DNA of 21,298 nucleotides from Neonectria sp. B-13 (lineage: Eukaryota; Ascomycota; Sordariomycetes; Hypocreales; Nectriaceae): positions 102,325-123,622 of the forward strand of contig NOKP01000084.1 in NCBI GenBank assembly GCA_002682825.1. Direction: 5' to 3'. The notes under the pieces were generated by a model, which was given only the letters and a program-made list of their open reading frames with translations, made no database searches and had not been told where the DNA came from. Position 1 is the first letter of the stretch. Every line of letters begins with the position of its first letter. Of this stretch, positions 8,234 through 17,919 are shown piece by piece. Both the position numbers and the translations under genes were made by a program.

Positions 8234-9468
8234 TTGGCAGTCATCCTAAGATCTTGGTCTAACACACACACGCACAATGTATTAATGCCCAGCGACTAGC
8301 CAAGCCCAAGTGCTACTTTCTCGTCCACACTTATGCGCCTAGCTGTTGAAGTCCAAATGGTGGTTCGCTTGCATAAAGCTGGACCCTGCAGGTATAGGCG
8401 ATTTGTCCATGCAGGCACTGAATACACTACCCTAAGGCGGATAAGAATGGCCTGGGAGATAAATGTTGGCCAAGCATACTTTTGACTTTTGTAGTTAACG
8501 AGCTTTGATCCAGCCATTTTCGTGTTAGCCCATCATCGGGGCATGAGATTGAGAAAGAATCCCAATTGCATGCTTCAGCCACGCCTCGATCGACAATCGG
8601 GCCTGGCCTGGGGTTGGCTACATTCGGGACACGACACTGAACGAGCTGGAACGGTACTTCGGCGAAGTTGTGTAAGCCTGTAGCCGCGGGAGTCAGAATC
8701 CGAACTCGATCTCTCCTGGCAGCAAGAACGATGTGAGTAGCTTTTCCTCGCGGGGAACCCCTGGCTTACCGGGTGCGCGTCGAACACAATATTGCCTAGC
8801 TGAAGAGGGACGGAATCAGTATCAATATGACCAGGGATACACGACCTCCTAGAACCAGTTGAGAAAAGCCTTCACATCTCGATATCACCCACCCAAGGTA
8901 TATATCCCGACTCTCTCGAAGCGGTATCCGAAAATTGCAGTTAGGGCCTGCCTAGCTGACTGCGAACTATAATTGATGATTGCGACGGTGATTATGATCA
9001 ATGCAGTGATCGTGAATCTACCAACCACCTTCATCAAAATCTGCCCACCCCTGATGACTCCATCTCCACACTCGAAGTCCATGCGCCAGGGAGAAATTTG
9101 TTCACGGCATCTAGCGAGAAGCTAGGGTGTGATGCCTACCACCTTGAGGTTGAGACACGGGATGTCAAGGCAGAGAGACTAGGAGTGTGTGAACTCGCAT
9201 CATAATTTACTGGTCCACCACAGCTGAGCCACGTTATCTTAGCGCTCGTTGGCTCCACAGAATGAAGCATGCTGTTTCCTGACCTAGGCTCCCGATTCCC
9301 TTTACAGTTTCCAGCTCCGTACTTTGGGACGTGTTGGACCCACGAAAGATGCCGCATTCAAGTATAGATAGAGCTCTTCTCCTGCTTCGACCACACATTA
9401 GCAGGTAGCTCTCGATTTGCTCGTGAATCAAACTGCACAACCCTTTCTCATCTAAAATATCGCTCACT
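8234..9468. other. Long intergenic stretch, nothing firmly recognised
   Basis: No gene supported here. Short open frames occur on both strands. One minus-strand frame (9082-8885) contains a hydrophobic run, FTITALIIITVAII, but has no family resemblance or splice context. A short CA-rich tract lies near 8263-8277. No transposon ends, LTRs or transposase peptides were seen. The last part may contain the promoter of the decayed gene at 9469. Confidence 0.35.
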
Positions 9469-10418
9469 ATGGATAACAAGAAGCATCTCGACAATACTAT
9501 CACAAGGTCTTCAAGCTCCCCTGGCCAGTCTACAGCCAACGATGGTGATCCCATGCGGCTTGATAGTGACAACCCGCGTAGCAGAACAGCCGAGGCGCCG
9601 ATTGCCCTATCTGAGGCCCTGAGTAGGCTTCCACCGAATGACCTAGAGCCATGGCACCCGCGAAGACTTGAGAGACCTAGCTCTAAAGCGATTCATCAAA
9701 GCTGGCGAGGCAGATCTGTTGTTGGTGAATCAACAACACACCATCCAAGTAGACGAGTACGAAAATCGTTAGACGTGGAGGCCTTACGCATGAAACAAAA
9801 AGCTCGCGTTATTCAGCTTCATCATAAACTTCTGGGCACGGATCCTTTGCACTCATTCACCAAAAACTGCTAGAAGGTCATGGCAGAGTGGAACTCGCTC
9901 AAGAGCGAGACTGCTCTCACAAACGTTACCACAAGTTCCGATCCTCGTATCATTCACGCATTCAAGGTGGTTGACAATGTGATTTGTGGGAGACAAGGTT
10001 CTACTCTGCTTGCCGGCTAGCCTACGTTCAGTTAATGCGGCTCTTCACTTTTCTTGAGGATATAATTGGCTTCGAGAGAGAAACGGGGCAAATGGTGCGG
10101 GGACGTTATTATCGTGATGCAACCGTTGCTCTTGATATATACATGAGTGCTCAGGAGGACACATCAAACCCCGATGATCTACGCCGCCAGCTCAAAGAAC
10201 GCAAACGAGCGGGCAGAAGCTGGAAAGACCTACCCAAACCATCTCCTCTCTTTGTTCTTTTGTACTCGGACGCGGCTGAACCAATCATGTACGTGCATAT
10301 ATTCCCCTCGGTGACGGGTACTTTGCTGATGACTTACTTCAGCAAGAACTTCGGGAGCAATAACGCTACAGTATTTGTTGAAATGAGAAGATTCTCTTTT
10401 TGCTTTAATTCATACTGA
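9469..10418 (+). pseudogene. Unidentified fungal gene broken by frameshifts
   Basis: The ATG at 9469 opens 134 codons, Ser/Arg-rich at first, ending TAG at 9871-9873. Protein-like sequence resumes at once in the same frame (VMAEWNSLKSETALTNVT, then HAFKVVDNVICGRQGSTLLA). Near 10015 it jumps frame to RLAYVQLMRLFTFLEDI, GQMVRGRYYRDATVALDIY and LFVLLYSDAAEPI. One missing base between GCC and GGC would reconnect the two. A 54-bp GTACGT...CAG segment (10289-10342) could be an intron, but since it is a multiple of three and stop-free it may also be coding. I do not recognise the family and see no catalytic motif. It lies upstream of the Helitron on the same strand and could be captured cargo; that is inference. 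Confidence 0.5.
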
Positions 10419-10846
10419 ATGGGCAGTAGGGGAACCACTGTTTATGTACAGGCACGATCTCTTGTAGAATGTTCCTCCTTCTTCCACACCTTGCCACCGA
10501 CTTGGTCGCCTCACACTTGTGATCTCCAACAGAGACGTGCCCCGAAGAGAACCGACGGAGATGCTGGCTTATCGCCTCCTAACGAGAGATTTGGAACCCA
10601 GCCTACGTCGCCAGAGAAACTACGGCAACTTCATGCAGCTAGGAGGCTATTCCGAGAGTCACTTAGCCAGCCGCACGTTGTGCTGGGGACGCCAATTCCA
10701 CCAACCCAACAAAGCATGCGGCGTTTCCGTGCTCTAGCTCCCTCACCTCCCGTGCAGCCAACGGCCCATCCAATCGCCTCACATTCTGACCCACCTACTG
10801 CCTGAAGCAGCACAACTGGTTTGTATTACTCTTAATTGGCTGCTAG
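10419..10846 (+). other. Stretch before the Helitron gene, weakly coding
   Basis: Two overlapping plus frames are open here: 10419-10805 (Pro-rich, includes SPEKLRQLHAARRLFRE) and 10519-10737. Neither matches a family I know, and neither splices cleanly into the Helitron exon that follows. In that exon's frame a TAA at 10833-10835 blocks extension upstream, and the only obvious GT...AG pair (10819-10846) is 28 bp, too short for an intron. The true start of the RepHel protein is therefore unresolved. Confidence 0.3.
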
Positions 10847-13436
10847 GTTCCACAGGGCCGGGAAGGACTCGCAAGAAGATCCTTCCAAGGCCAGGGCGAG
10901 GGCCAAGCTGGCCGCTGTCCAGCGCGACCATCGTTCACGACGCCGTGCAGGGGAGACTGTGTCACTGACACCCACAATATCTCAACTCGGCGTCTTTGAT
11001 GGGTCTGAGGGTCCTGGAGAAGGTATCCTTGTGCTGTGGTCGTGGTAAATTGTTCAGGCTAACCACGGAGCGTAGATGGGAATCGAGATCGACTACAACC
11101 GAGTTGGTTTCAAGACGGGGATGGGATAACCAAGGATGGCAATGACAGGGGACAGTTCTCTGAATCTGATATTGACGCCGGGGACTATTTCAACTTACTT
11201 CTTTCGCCTGCTCGACCACGGAGGTACCTCAAACAATTAGGGGTGGAGTGTGATTCCGATCCAGGGGACGAAGACGAGAACGACGATAATAATTCCGTGG
11301 ATGAAAGCCCTCTTCGCCATCGCTTGCCGCAGCCTTCCGCACAGCCAAGGCGTGGTCGCCGTGGTCCTGCCCCTGGTACATGAGGGCGGCCGAGACAATC
11401 TCGAAGGCAAACTCGATCATCGAGGCCGCCACGACGGTATCGGAGTCCAGTGATGATTCCACCTGAAGAATCGGCGGTATTTCACGCACAAGACCCGGTG
11501 TGGAATGGAGACCTTGAGGCTTGCGCCTTGACTGGTCGCGACAAGGCAATCCTCCGCGAGTTCTGGACAAAGCTGGACAATGACCAAATGCAGTTTTGCG
11601 GTCGATGCCAAGAGAGTTGGTTCCAGATGAATATCGATTGCGATGGCATTTGTGCGCGTTGCTATCGAAAGGATGAGAAACGCCGCCCCGACGAGCCGTA
11701 TTTCTTCTCTGCGGATAATCAGCTCGACTTTGGCCCTGTACCGACCCGATTGCCCCAGCTTACGCCTACCGAAGAGTCTTTGATTGCTCGTGTTCACGTC
11801 CACGTGAACATTATGCTTGTGCGAGGGCAGCAGTACAAGTATCGGGGGCACGTGGTTCACTTTCTCCGCGAGGTTGGCTTAGTGTACAACCAGCTCCCGC
11901 TTTCGCCGCAGGAGTTGAACATTGTATTACTACGTCCTGCTAATACGTCGTCCCACGCAATTCTTAGCCGGCAATTCACCCGCCAGTTCCGCGTCCGTCG
12001 CCAGCCGGTTGTCATATGGCTAGACTACCTCCGCCGCCATCATCCTGGCTATCGATGCATCGTCATCGACGAAGAGAGGCTGAATCAATTGCCCCAAGAT
12101 GGCAATGTCCTGGATGCCATCCCCCAGAGTCAGGTGGAGGCTGCGGATGTTGGACCCGAGGAAGATCAGGAGGCAGAGCTTGACCTGGAGGACGAGGCTG
12201 CAGTGCCAGACCTGTTGGCCAAGGACACGGAGCTCGATGCTCTGCGGTCTATTCTCGCCGGAGAATCAGAAGCTGATTCAGGGCTTTCCACAAGCTTCCA
12301 GGCGCAGGCGCAAGGCGAGCTGCAGCTCCCGAATATACGACACACACCCATTAATGAGTTCAATCGCTCTCATGCCCTACTCTCCTTGGCGTTTCCCTGC
12401 CTCTTTCCTGACGGTAGAGCCGACTTTGTTGAACCTCGATTACGCTCCATTGATTACAAGGATTACGTCGAGCACGCGATGCGCTGGCACGACGGGCGTT
12501 TTGCACGCCACCCGACCTTCCGCTTCGTCGCCTTCAACACGCTAATGCGGTCACAAGCACGTTCACGGTCCAGATTCTTCGTGAAGCAACATGATGGGAT
12601 GCATCAGCCGCTCACGCGAGAGCAACTTATTCAGGCGCTCAAACACAGCGAGGACCCCGAGGCGCAGGCGCTGATCAACTCGATCACAAAGCATGCGGTG
12701 TCTATTCGCGGTACGCGTCCATTCTGGAACAAAAAGAGGCAGGACCTCGAGGCCTATGCCTATAACCTTGGTTGTCCTGGTGCATTCATCACGTTTAGCC
12801 CGGCAGATTTACACTGGCGGAGTCTCTACCAGCACATGCCCCAGTATGACGACTGGCTAGCCGCCACCGAGCCGGAGAGGATGGCTCTATCGCGCCGCCT
12901 ATTGTGGCAGAACCCTCACATTGCTGCTTTCCACTTCTACCGCCGATACTGCCTCTTTCGGGATATCGTGTTAAGCAAGAAGTTCAGCATCACGGATTAC
13001 TGGGATCGGTACGAATGGCAAGGGCGGGGTAGTCCACACAACCACGGCCTGTACTGGATGGATAATTGCCCCGGAACCGACATGGAGGAGGAAGCCACTC
13101 GTGATGTATTTGCACGCACGTGGGGATTTCACGTCACTGCCATTAACCCCGAGCCGAGTAGGACTATGCCTCAGGGTGAGGGTAATCCGCTGAGTGAAGA
13201 TCCCCTAAACATAGAGATGACATTCCTGCGGCTCTCACAAATTGTCAATCGTTGCCAACGCCACAAGTACAACACCACGTACTGCTTGCGTGCGAGGAAG
13301 AGCACCGGTGACATCGCGAGGGATATGGAAGGCGCTGCAGCAGATATCGAGGCGGCCAACGCGGCCAATCCGGAGAGGGAGTGTCGTTTTGACTTCCCTC
13401 ATGCCTTACGGGAGCTGGCCGCAGTTATCAGGAAGG
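10847..13436 (+). pseudogene. RepHel, N-terminal and Rep (HUH endonuclease) part
   Basis: The exon from about 10847 carries a basic segment (KARARAKLAAVQRDHRSRRR) and splices over a 53-bp intron into an acidic region. An in-frame TGA at 11381-11383 interrupts it; the frame is open again to 13501 (first ATG after the stop at 11453). Next come a CxxC...CxxC zinc finger (FCGRC, CARC), a DUF6570-like region, an acidic linker and the Helitron_like_N domain (LAFPCLFPDGRADF). Rep motif 1 is near residue 440 from 11453 (GAFITFSPADLHW). The metal-binding HUH-type motif is near residue 527 (GSPHNHGLYW), with Asn between the histidines where a hydrophobic residue is usual. The domain stops after CRFDFPHALRELAAVIRK: the following part, with the catalytic-tyrosine motif, is absent. 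The Rep nicks and joins single DNA strands during rolling-circle transposition; this copy lacks the nucleophile. Confidence 0.88.
11023..11075 (+). other. 53-bp spliceosomal intron in the RepHel gene
   Basis: GTATCC at the donor, GCTAAC as a branch site and CGTAG at the acceptor define an intron whose removal joins ...GSEGPGE to DGNRDRLQ... and moves the reading frame from frame 3 to the main Rep frame. Unspliced, the upstream frame ends at a TAA at 11046-11048. The fit of signals, size and frame makes it convincing. Confidence 0.7.
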
Positions 13437-13443
13437 CACTCCG

Positions 13444-15588
13444 ATGGTTGTCTCCGTCGACTGCCGTCCATTGGAACAACATGCGCGTTCGTACAGAGTG
13501 AATGGAGATGCCAACGAGTCTATCGGCAGCTACAGAAAATATCTGGAGAGGAATGAGCAGCATGACCATGTAACCTACCTCGAGTACCTGCAATCGTACA
13601 ATCTCAAGACGTGGCGGAGACTCGCTGCTAAAGCGAAGAAAAGGGTCCTAGCTTACTTCCCTCGGTACAAGTCCATGGACGCTTCCCCCCAGTTTAATGA
13701 CTTCTGCCGTGTTAAATTGATGATGGCTCATCCACATCGCTCTCCACGAGAGTTGCTCGTTGTGAGCGGGCAGCAGTTTGATTCCTTCGCGGCTGCGTAC
13801 AAGGGCTGCAGAGAGCACCACGACACCCATGCGGACGATCATTATGGGGAGCCAGATACAAATGAATTGAGGGCAGAGGACGATGGATTTGAGCCCGAGG
13901 TCCATGAGGAGTCCATTATGGAGGAGGACTGGCATGAACTCGCCCGCATGCTGCCTGACCGCCCACTGGAGGAAGAGGATATTGACGTCCTCGGCCGCCG
14001 GGATATTGACATCAATTACGACTGGGCCCCTCACGTTGGACGGTATGCAGATGATGACATTCTCAACGGTGACTACTGGAAGCAGCGCAAAGCGGAAAAC
14101 CCCATTGACCTTGATGTGGATGATCAGCCCTTGGAGGCTCGCGATTCCCTAAATCCCGAGCACCGTCTAGTGTACGATACGGTGATGGACCATTTCCTAA
14201 CACAGGATTCCTCCCAGTTGTTACTCCATGTGGATGGTGGAGGCGGCACTAGCAAGTCATACCTCATCAATCTGCTCTCTGCACACCTCCAAGCCGCGAC
14301 GGGCGGGAGAGGGACACCTGTTTGGCGTGCCGCGCCCACGGGCGTCGCGGGAAACCAGATATCGGGCACTACCTTGCACTCCCTGTTGCACCTCCCAATC
14401 AATAAGGACTTCAAGCCCCTGCCGCCGATTGATAAGGCCGAGCTCCAGAAGAAGCTGAAGGATATCAAGTACCTGATCATCGATGAGAAGAGCATGCTAG
14501 GACTGCGTCAGCTATCGTGGATCGATGACCGTCTCCGCGAGGCGTTCCCGAGTAGGAATGAAGAGTTCTTTGGCGGCTCGAACATCCTGCTGGTCGGCGA
14601 TTTCTTTCAACTACCCCCTGTGCTGCAGAAGCCACTCTATTACGATAAAGAGGTGCAGGGGGTAGAGATCAAGGGCAAGAACGCGTATATGCGAATCGAT
14701 AAGACCGTATTCTTGAAGATTGTTCAGCGGCAGCGCGGCAACGATCAGGCGGCGTTTCGCACAGATCTTGGGGAATTGCGGCTTCTCCAACTATCTATCG
14801 AGTCCTGGAAGCTCCTGTCCACTCGCGTGCAGGCACAGCTAGACGATCGTGAGGTTGCGAGGTTTGCCAGCGCCTTACGGGTATACGCTACCAAAGATAG
14901 GGTGAACGAATATAACCACTATCACCTCGACCGCCTCAGCCGGCCAGCCATCCAGGTCAACGCTAAGAACGTGGGCCCAGGCGCGACTGCTGCGCCTGAC
15001 GACAAGGCGGGCAACCTTGCGAAGCAGATCCCCGTATGCATTGGCGCCCGTCTGATGCTGACGTCTAACCTTTGGCAGCCCGTCGGCCTCTGCAATGGCG
15101 CTCGCGGTACAGTTTACGACATCGGCTGGGCACCCGGGGCTGAGCCCATCCGAGACCTTCTCTGTGTTATCATGATGGAGTTTGACAAGTACAACGGACC
15201 GGTGTTCCTGACCACCCCTGATGGCAGGAAGATTGTCCCGATTCTCCCCGTAGAGAGGGACTTCCTCATCGGAGCCACTCTCTGCGCTCGCACCCAGTTC
15301 CCCCTGATCGTATGCTACGTTATTGCCGTTCACAAGTCACAAAGCATCACAGAAGATATGATCGTTACCGATCTCTCCTGCCGGGATTTCCAGACTGGGT
15401 TAAGCTACGTGGCTGTCTCTCGTGTGAAAACGCTTGAGGGCTTGATGTTGGATGCCCCATTTGATCGCAATCACCTGATTTACGCGTCTCCCCCGGATGG
15501 TATGAAGATGAAGATGAGGGATCAGCAGCTTCGGAGACGACAGGTTCTTACACGGAATCCCTACAAGACAGACCACGGTTCTGCATAA
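13444..15588 (+). pseudogene. RepHel, Pif1-like helicase part
   Basis: This frame (714 codons to TAA at 15586-15588) joins the Rep frame at a deletion near 13436. The first residues (PMVVSVDCRPLEQ) are the linker found between Rep and helicase. The superfamily 1 Pif1-like helicase motifs are in order. Walker A is DGGGGTSKS (residues 264-272), with Ser270 where the invariant Gly of GKS belongs. Walker B is LIIDEKSM (Asp347, Glu348). Motif III is VGDFFQLPPV near residue 385. Motif V is LTSNLW...GLCNGARGTV, and motif VI is AVHKSQS...YVAVSRVKTLEGL. The enzyme unwinds DNA in rolling-circle transposition. The frame is otherwise uninterrupted. It is separated from the Rep frame by the shift, so it could be made only from an internal ATG. 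Confidence 0.9.
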
Positions 15589-15688
15589 TTCCAGGTGATT
15601 TTGCTCGCGACAAGAAGAAATGTTACAAAAATTGCTCCAGTGCGTAAATAATGTAGTGGTTGAAGATAATTGCTTGGCCCGCGGACTC

Positions 15689-15703
15689 TCAGCCTTCGGC
15701 TGA
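15689..15703. repeat. Perfect hairpin downstream of the helicase
   Basis: TCAGCC (15689-15694) pairs with GGCTGA (15698-15703) across a 3-nt TTC loop. It lies 100 bp after the RepHel stop. Helitron 3' ends carry a short GC-rich hairpin shortly before CTRR, so this is a candidate terminal hairpin, but the expected CTRR-T spacing is not met cleanly. Confidence 0.5.
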
Positions 15704-15708
15704 TTGTA

Positions 15709-15740
15709 CCCCTTACACCACCGCTCTAAAGTGCAAGGGG
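15709..15740. repeat. Second imperfect hairpin after the Helitron gene
   Basis: CCCCTTAC (15709-15716) pairs with GCAAGGGG (15733-15740) at 7 of 8 positions around a 16-nt loop that contains CTAA. It directly follows the first hairpin, and together they look like a structured element end or a transcription-termination region. Confidence 0.4.
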
Positions 15741-15827
15741 TGACGTAGTATTTTAGTTAATTTTGCTGATGTTGTAAGTGGGGTGGTCGGAAGAGGGGTT
15801 GGTCGGTTAATGGGGTAGCTGACTTAT
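15741..15827. other. Spacer between the Helitron hairpins and the piggyBac end
   Basis: This short G-rich spacer contains TTAA at 15757-15760 and 15807-15810 but ends in TTAT directly at the piggyBac terminus. No gene is seen. It may be the last bases of the Helitron or old flanking DNA. Confidence 0.35.
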
Positions 15828-15865
15828 CCCTTTGACTGTCGTAAGCCTCCACCTCCGTATCGAGC
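15826..15865. repeat. piggyBac inverted end, left
   Basis: These 40 bases are the perfect reverse complement of 17880-17919. The element proper most likely begins at CCC (15828); the two bases outside it (AT) also match. Confidence 0.9.
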
Positions 15866-17917
15866 AAGGGGCTCCAGCCAACCAAAGAGCATCAAATCAA
15901 AGGTACATTAGTCCCCACCTAATTTTGGTGGTGCCAGAAGTCCCAGCAATTGCCAAGTCTACATAGAGCTACATTACATTCTTGACAGCGGTATCGTGAC
16001 TGCGGTGCCCTGCGGCTGTTGCCGCTCACTGTAGACAATGCTGTCCTTGATCTTCGAGACCGAGGCTGACCTAGCCGGAAGCCTTGACAAGCAAGGCATT
16101 CGGATTTTCCTTTGCGGACTTGAATGTGCTGTGATGTAGGCGTAAATTCGTCTCCAGTCCGAAATCTCTGCCTTGACTGTATCTTTGGTGTATAAGCTTC
16201 AATGATGCTATTCACAAGCTGTTGCCGCCAGCTGCCTTGTGACATCTCTGGCTTCCACTGTGGCTGCCCTTGCTGCTGTAAAATGAAGCTGTTGACAAGG
16301 GCTATTTCTAGCAGAAAGTCCCAAGCTAGGGCCTTCCAGCCGCCTCTGCGTACATGGCGGTCAAGGCCCCAATACGCTCGCATTTGGTCGCCTCGATCTA
16401 CAGCATTCATCTCATTGTTGTAGATAGCAGCGATGGATGGGATAGAAATCACCTTGACAGGCTCGTCACCAAAAAAACGCTGTATTGGCCGTGCTTGTAT
16501 TTTGTCTGTTGTCGGTCTTTTCCTCTTGCAGTCCAGTCTTTCATTGCCCCTGAACACAGTCGACAGGAATAACACGAGGGCATTGTCTTTCCAAGCAACC
16601 TGATTGACCTTATTATCAGCTGTAGGGATAGCTTTGATGACATTGAATTCGAGGCTGCCGGCAGCTGTATTATCCGTATCTTTGAGCTTGACAAGGGGCT
16701 TATAGATGCCACAGTTCCTTCGGGCTGTGCCGGTGGCTCCGTGGCCACATTGCCGGAGCCGGCGGAAGAGGTCGCAGGAAGAGAATAGGTTATCGAGAAA
16801 TACGTGGTATGTGGACTCCGGCAGCAGATTTACTAGGGCAACAACCACAGCTTGGGTTGGGTTCAGATGGATCATATTCCTCTCCCGTACCTGCCGGTCC
16901 TGCCGCATCCGCCGCAGCTGTGATGGCAGCCGCCGGTAGGCCGGCCGGATCCCTACGGGCCCGAACTTCCGGCCCGGCCTATGCCAAATCCACCGCAGGA
17001 AATAGCCTCGTTGGGCCACAGCCCACACTTTGAATCCTGTGGGAATTGGCTTGGAAGGGACAGTCGTTGTCTCTAGGGACCTTCCGAGAAAGCGGACCAT
17101 ACACTCATCTACAGCAATAGATGTGCCCGGGATGTAGAAAACTGTAGACGTATGCTGTATGTGGTCAGACCACATATTGACCCGGCTAAAGGTGCGGCCG
17201 TAGAAGCTTGTGTTAGGGTCCTTATCAATAGTTGCAAAGTCAAAGATGTGAAGATGCCGAGATAATAGCTGGAACCGGTTATAAGGCATCCATTTGATCA
17301 CTGGATGAATAGGGCGTTGATCCTTAGGTCCAGAAGTCTTCCAATAGTCCTCGATCTGCGGCTCCCTATGAATTCTCATATACATCAAGATCGCAAGCCA
17401 TATGTAGATTTCTGCAACAGAGGTCGGCTTCCAAGACAACAGCCGAGACTGCGGCTTCAATCTGCAGCTGCCATCTTCGTGCTGTCTAAGCCGGTGACCG
17501 ACCCAGCTGTTGGTGTAATAGACCCAGCTTTCCACTAAGGAAATAGGTAGGAATTGCTGGAAAAGTAACAGCGGCTCTGGGGGCAGGGCTGTTATCTTAA
17601 AGACCCGGCTTGGAATGACCATCGGCTCGAAGTTGTGACCGCGATCCTGGACCGGATTATGTATCGGCCGGCAGGTGTTATCGGCTGGCTGCTCACGGCG
17701 GCTGTCATCAATACGAATGAAGCTATTGTCATCGTATGCGTTGACTGCCGCCTGGCTAGAGAGCTGTTGGGAATCCATGAGAATGCACAGAATGAGTTGT
17801 ATGATGAATTGGGCGGGGTTGATTTCGCTGATGCTCAAAGTCACTCTATGTACCTCGGCCTTAGCGGGGGTCATGTGGGGCTCGATACGGAGGTGGAGGC
17901 TTACGACAGTCAAAGGG
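15828..17917 (-). mobile_element. Complete piggyBac-type DNA transposon (about 2.09 kb)
   Basis: The element starts CCCTTTGACTG and ends with the exact complement. The inverted ends are identical over at least 38 bp, and a transposase gene fills most of the interior on the minus strand. CCC...GGG termini and a DDD transposase with a cysteine-rich tail are the piggyBac signature. The expected TTAA target duplication is not seen: the left flank is TTAT and the right flank is ATTG. Identical ends and an intact gene suggest the youngest insertion in the window. Confidence 0.85.
15919..17778 (-). CDS. piggyBac-type transposase, intact, 619 aa
   Basis: This is a cut-and-paste DNA transposase of the DDE_Tnp_1_7 (piggyBac) family, acting in the nucleus on its own inverted ends. 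From the ATG at 17778 (MDSQQLSSQ) the frame is open to a TAG at 15919-15921. The frame is also open upstream to 17913 but offers no better ATG than one 32 codons earlier. The catalytic aspartates are visible: Asp224 in IAVDECMVRF, Asp329 in VFLDNLFSS and Asp461 in NAVDRGDQM. The C-terminus is a cysteine-rich zinc-binding region (SECLACQG, RCQECNVALC, LGNC) thought to bind the ends. The length is normal for the family. The gene has no stop, frameshift or intron, and it lies inside matched inverted ends. Activity is inferred, not shown. Confidence 0.92.
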   Translation of the reverse strand: MDSQQLSSQAAVNAYDDNSFIRIDDSRREQPADNTCRPIHNPVQDRGHNFEPMVIPSRVFKITALPPEPLLLFQQFLPISLVESWVYYTNSWVGHRLRQHEDGSCRLKPQSRLLSWKPTSVAEIYIWLAILMYMRIHREPQIEDYWKTSGPKDQRPIHPVIKWMPYNRFQLLSRHLHIFDFATIDKDPNTSFYGRTFSRVNMWSDHIQHTSTVFYIPGTSIAVDECMVRFLGRSLETTTVPSKPIPTGFKVWAVAQRGYFLRWIWHRPGRKFGPVGIRPAYRRLPSQLRRMRQDRQVRERNMIHLNPTQAVVVALVNLLPESTYHVFLDNLFSSCDLFRRLRQCGHGATGTARRNCGIYKPLVKLKDTDNTAAGSLEFNVIKAIPTADNKVNQVAWKDNALVLFLSTVFRGNERLDCKRKRPTTDKIQARPIQRFFGDEPVKVISIPSIAAIYNNEMNAVDRGDQMRAYWGLDRHVRRGGWKALAWDFLLEIALVNSFILQQQGQPQWKPEMSQGSWRQQLVNSIIEAYTPKIQSRQRFRTGDEFTPTSQHIQVRKGKSECLACQGFRLGQPRSRRSRTALSTVSGNSRRAPQSRYRCQECNVALCRLGNCWDFWHHQN

Positions 17918-17919
17918 AT
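17880..17919. repeat. piggyBac inverted end, right
   Basis: This is the perfect 40-base inverted copy of 15826-15865; the element most likely ends at GGG (17917). It lies just upstream of the transposase start and so probably also contains or abuts its promoter. Confidence 0.9.

Larger units (their letters stand above)
10847..15740 (+). mobile_element. Helitron (rolling-circle transposon), termini not defined
   Basis: The span holds one RepHel gene (Rep endonuclease plus Pif1-like helicase), the defining protein of Helitrons, followed by paired hairpins. Helitrons start with TC, end with CTRR after a short hairpin, and insert between A and T. I could not fix either end with confidence. The limits given are the first clear RepHel exon and the last hairpin arm. 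Because the Rep domain is deleted for its tyrosine motif, the copy cannot be autonomous as it stands. Confidence 0.7.

Noticed and set aside
9234..9572. 112-codon minus-strand ORF overlapping the start of the 9469 gene
   Set aside because: It is antisense to a better supported frame and shows no recognisable motif.
10819..10846. A GT...AG intron just before the first RepHel exon
   Set aside because: At 28 bp it is shorter than any credible fungal intron, and joining it does not give a clean upstream protein.
11229..11860. Minus-strand ORFs across the Rep N-terminus
   Set aside because: They are shadows of the strongly supported RepHel reading frame.
17779..17913. Upstream extension of the piggyBac transposase into the inverted end
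   Set aside because: The frame is open, but 17913 is TTG, the added residues include none of the family's conserved positions, and the ATG at 17778 gives a normal-length protein.
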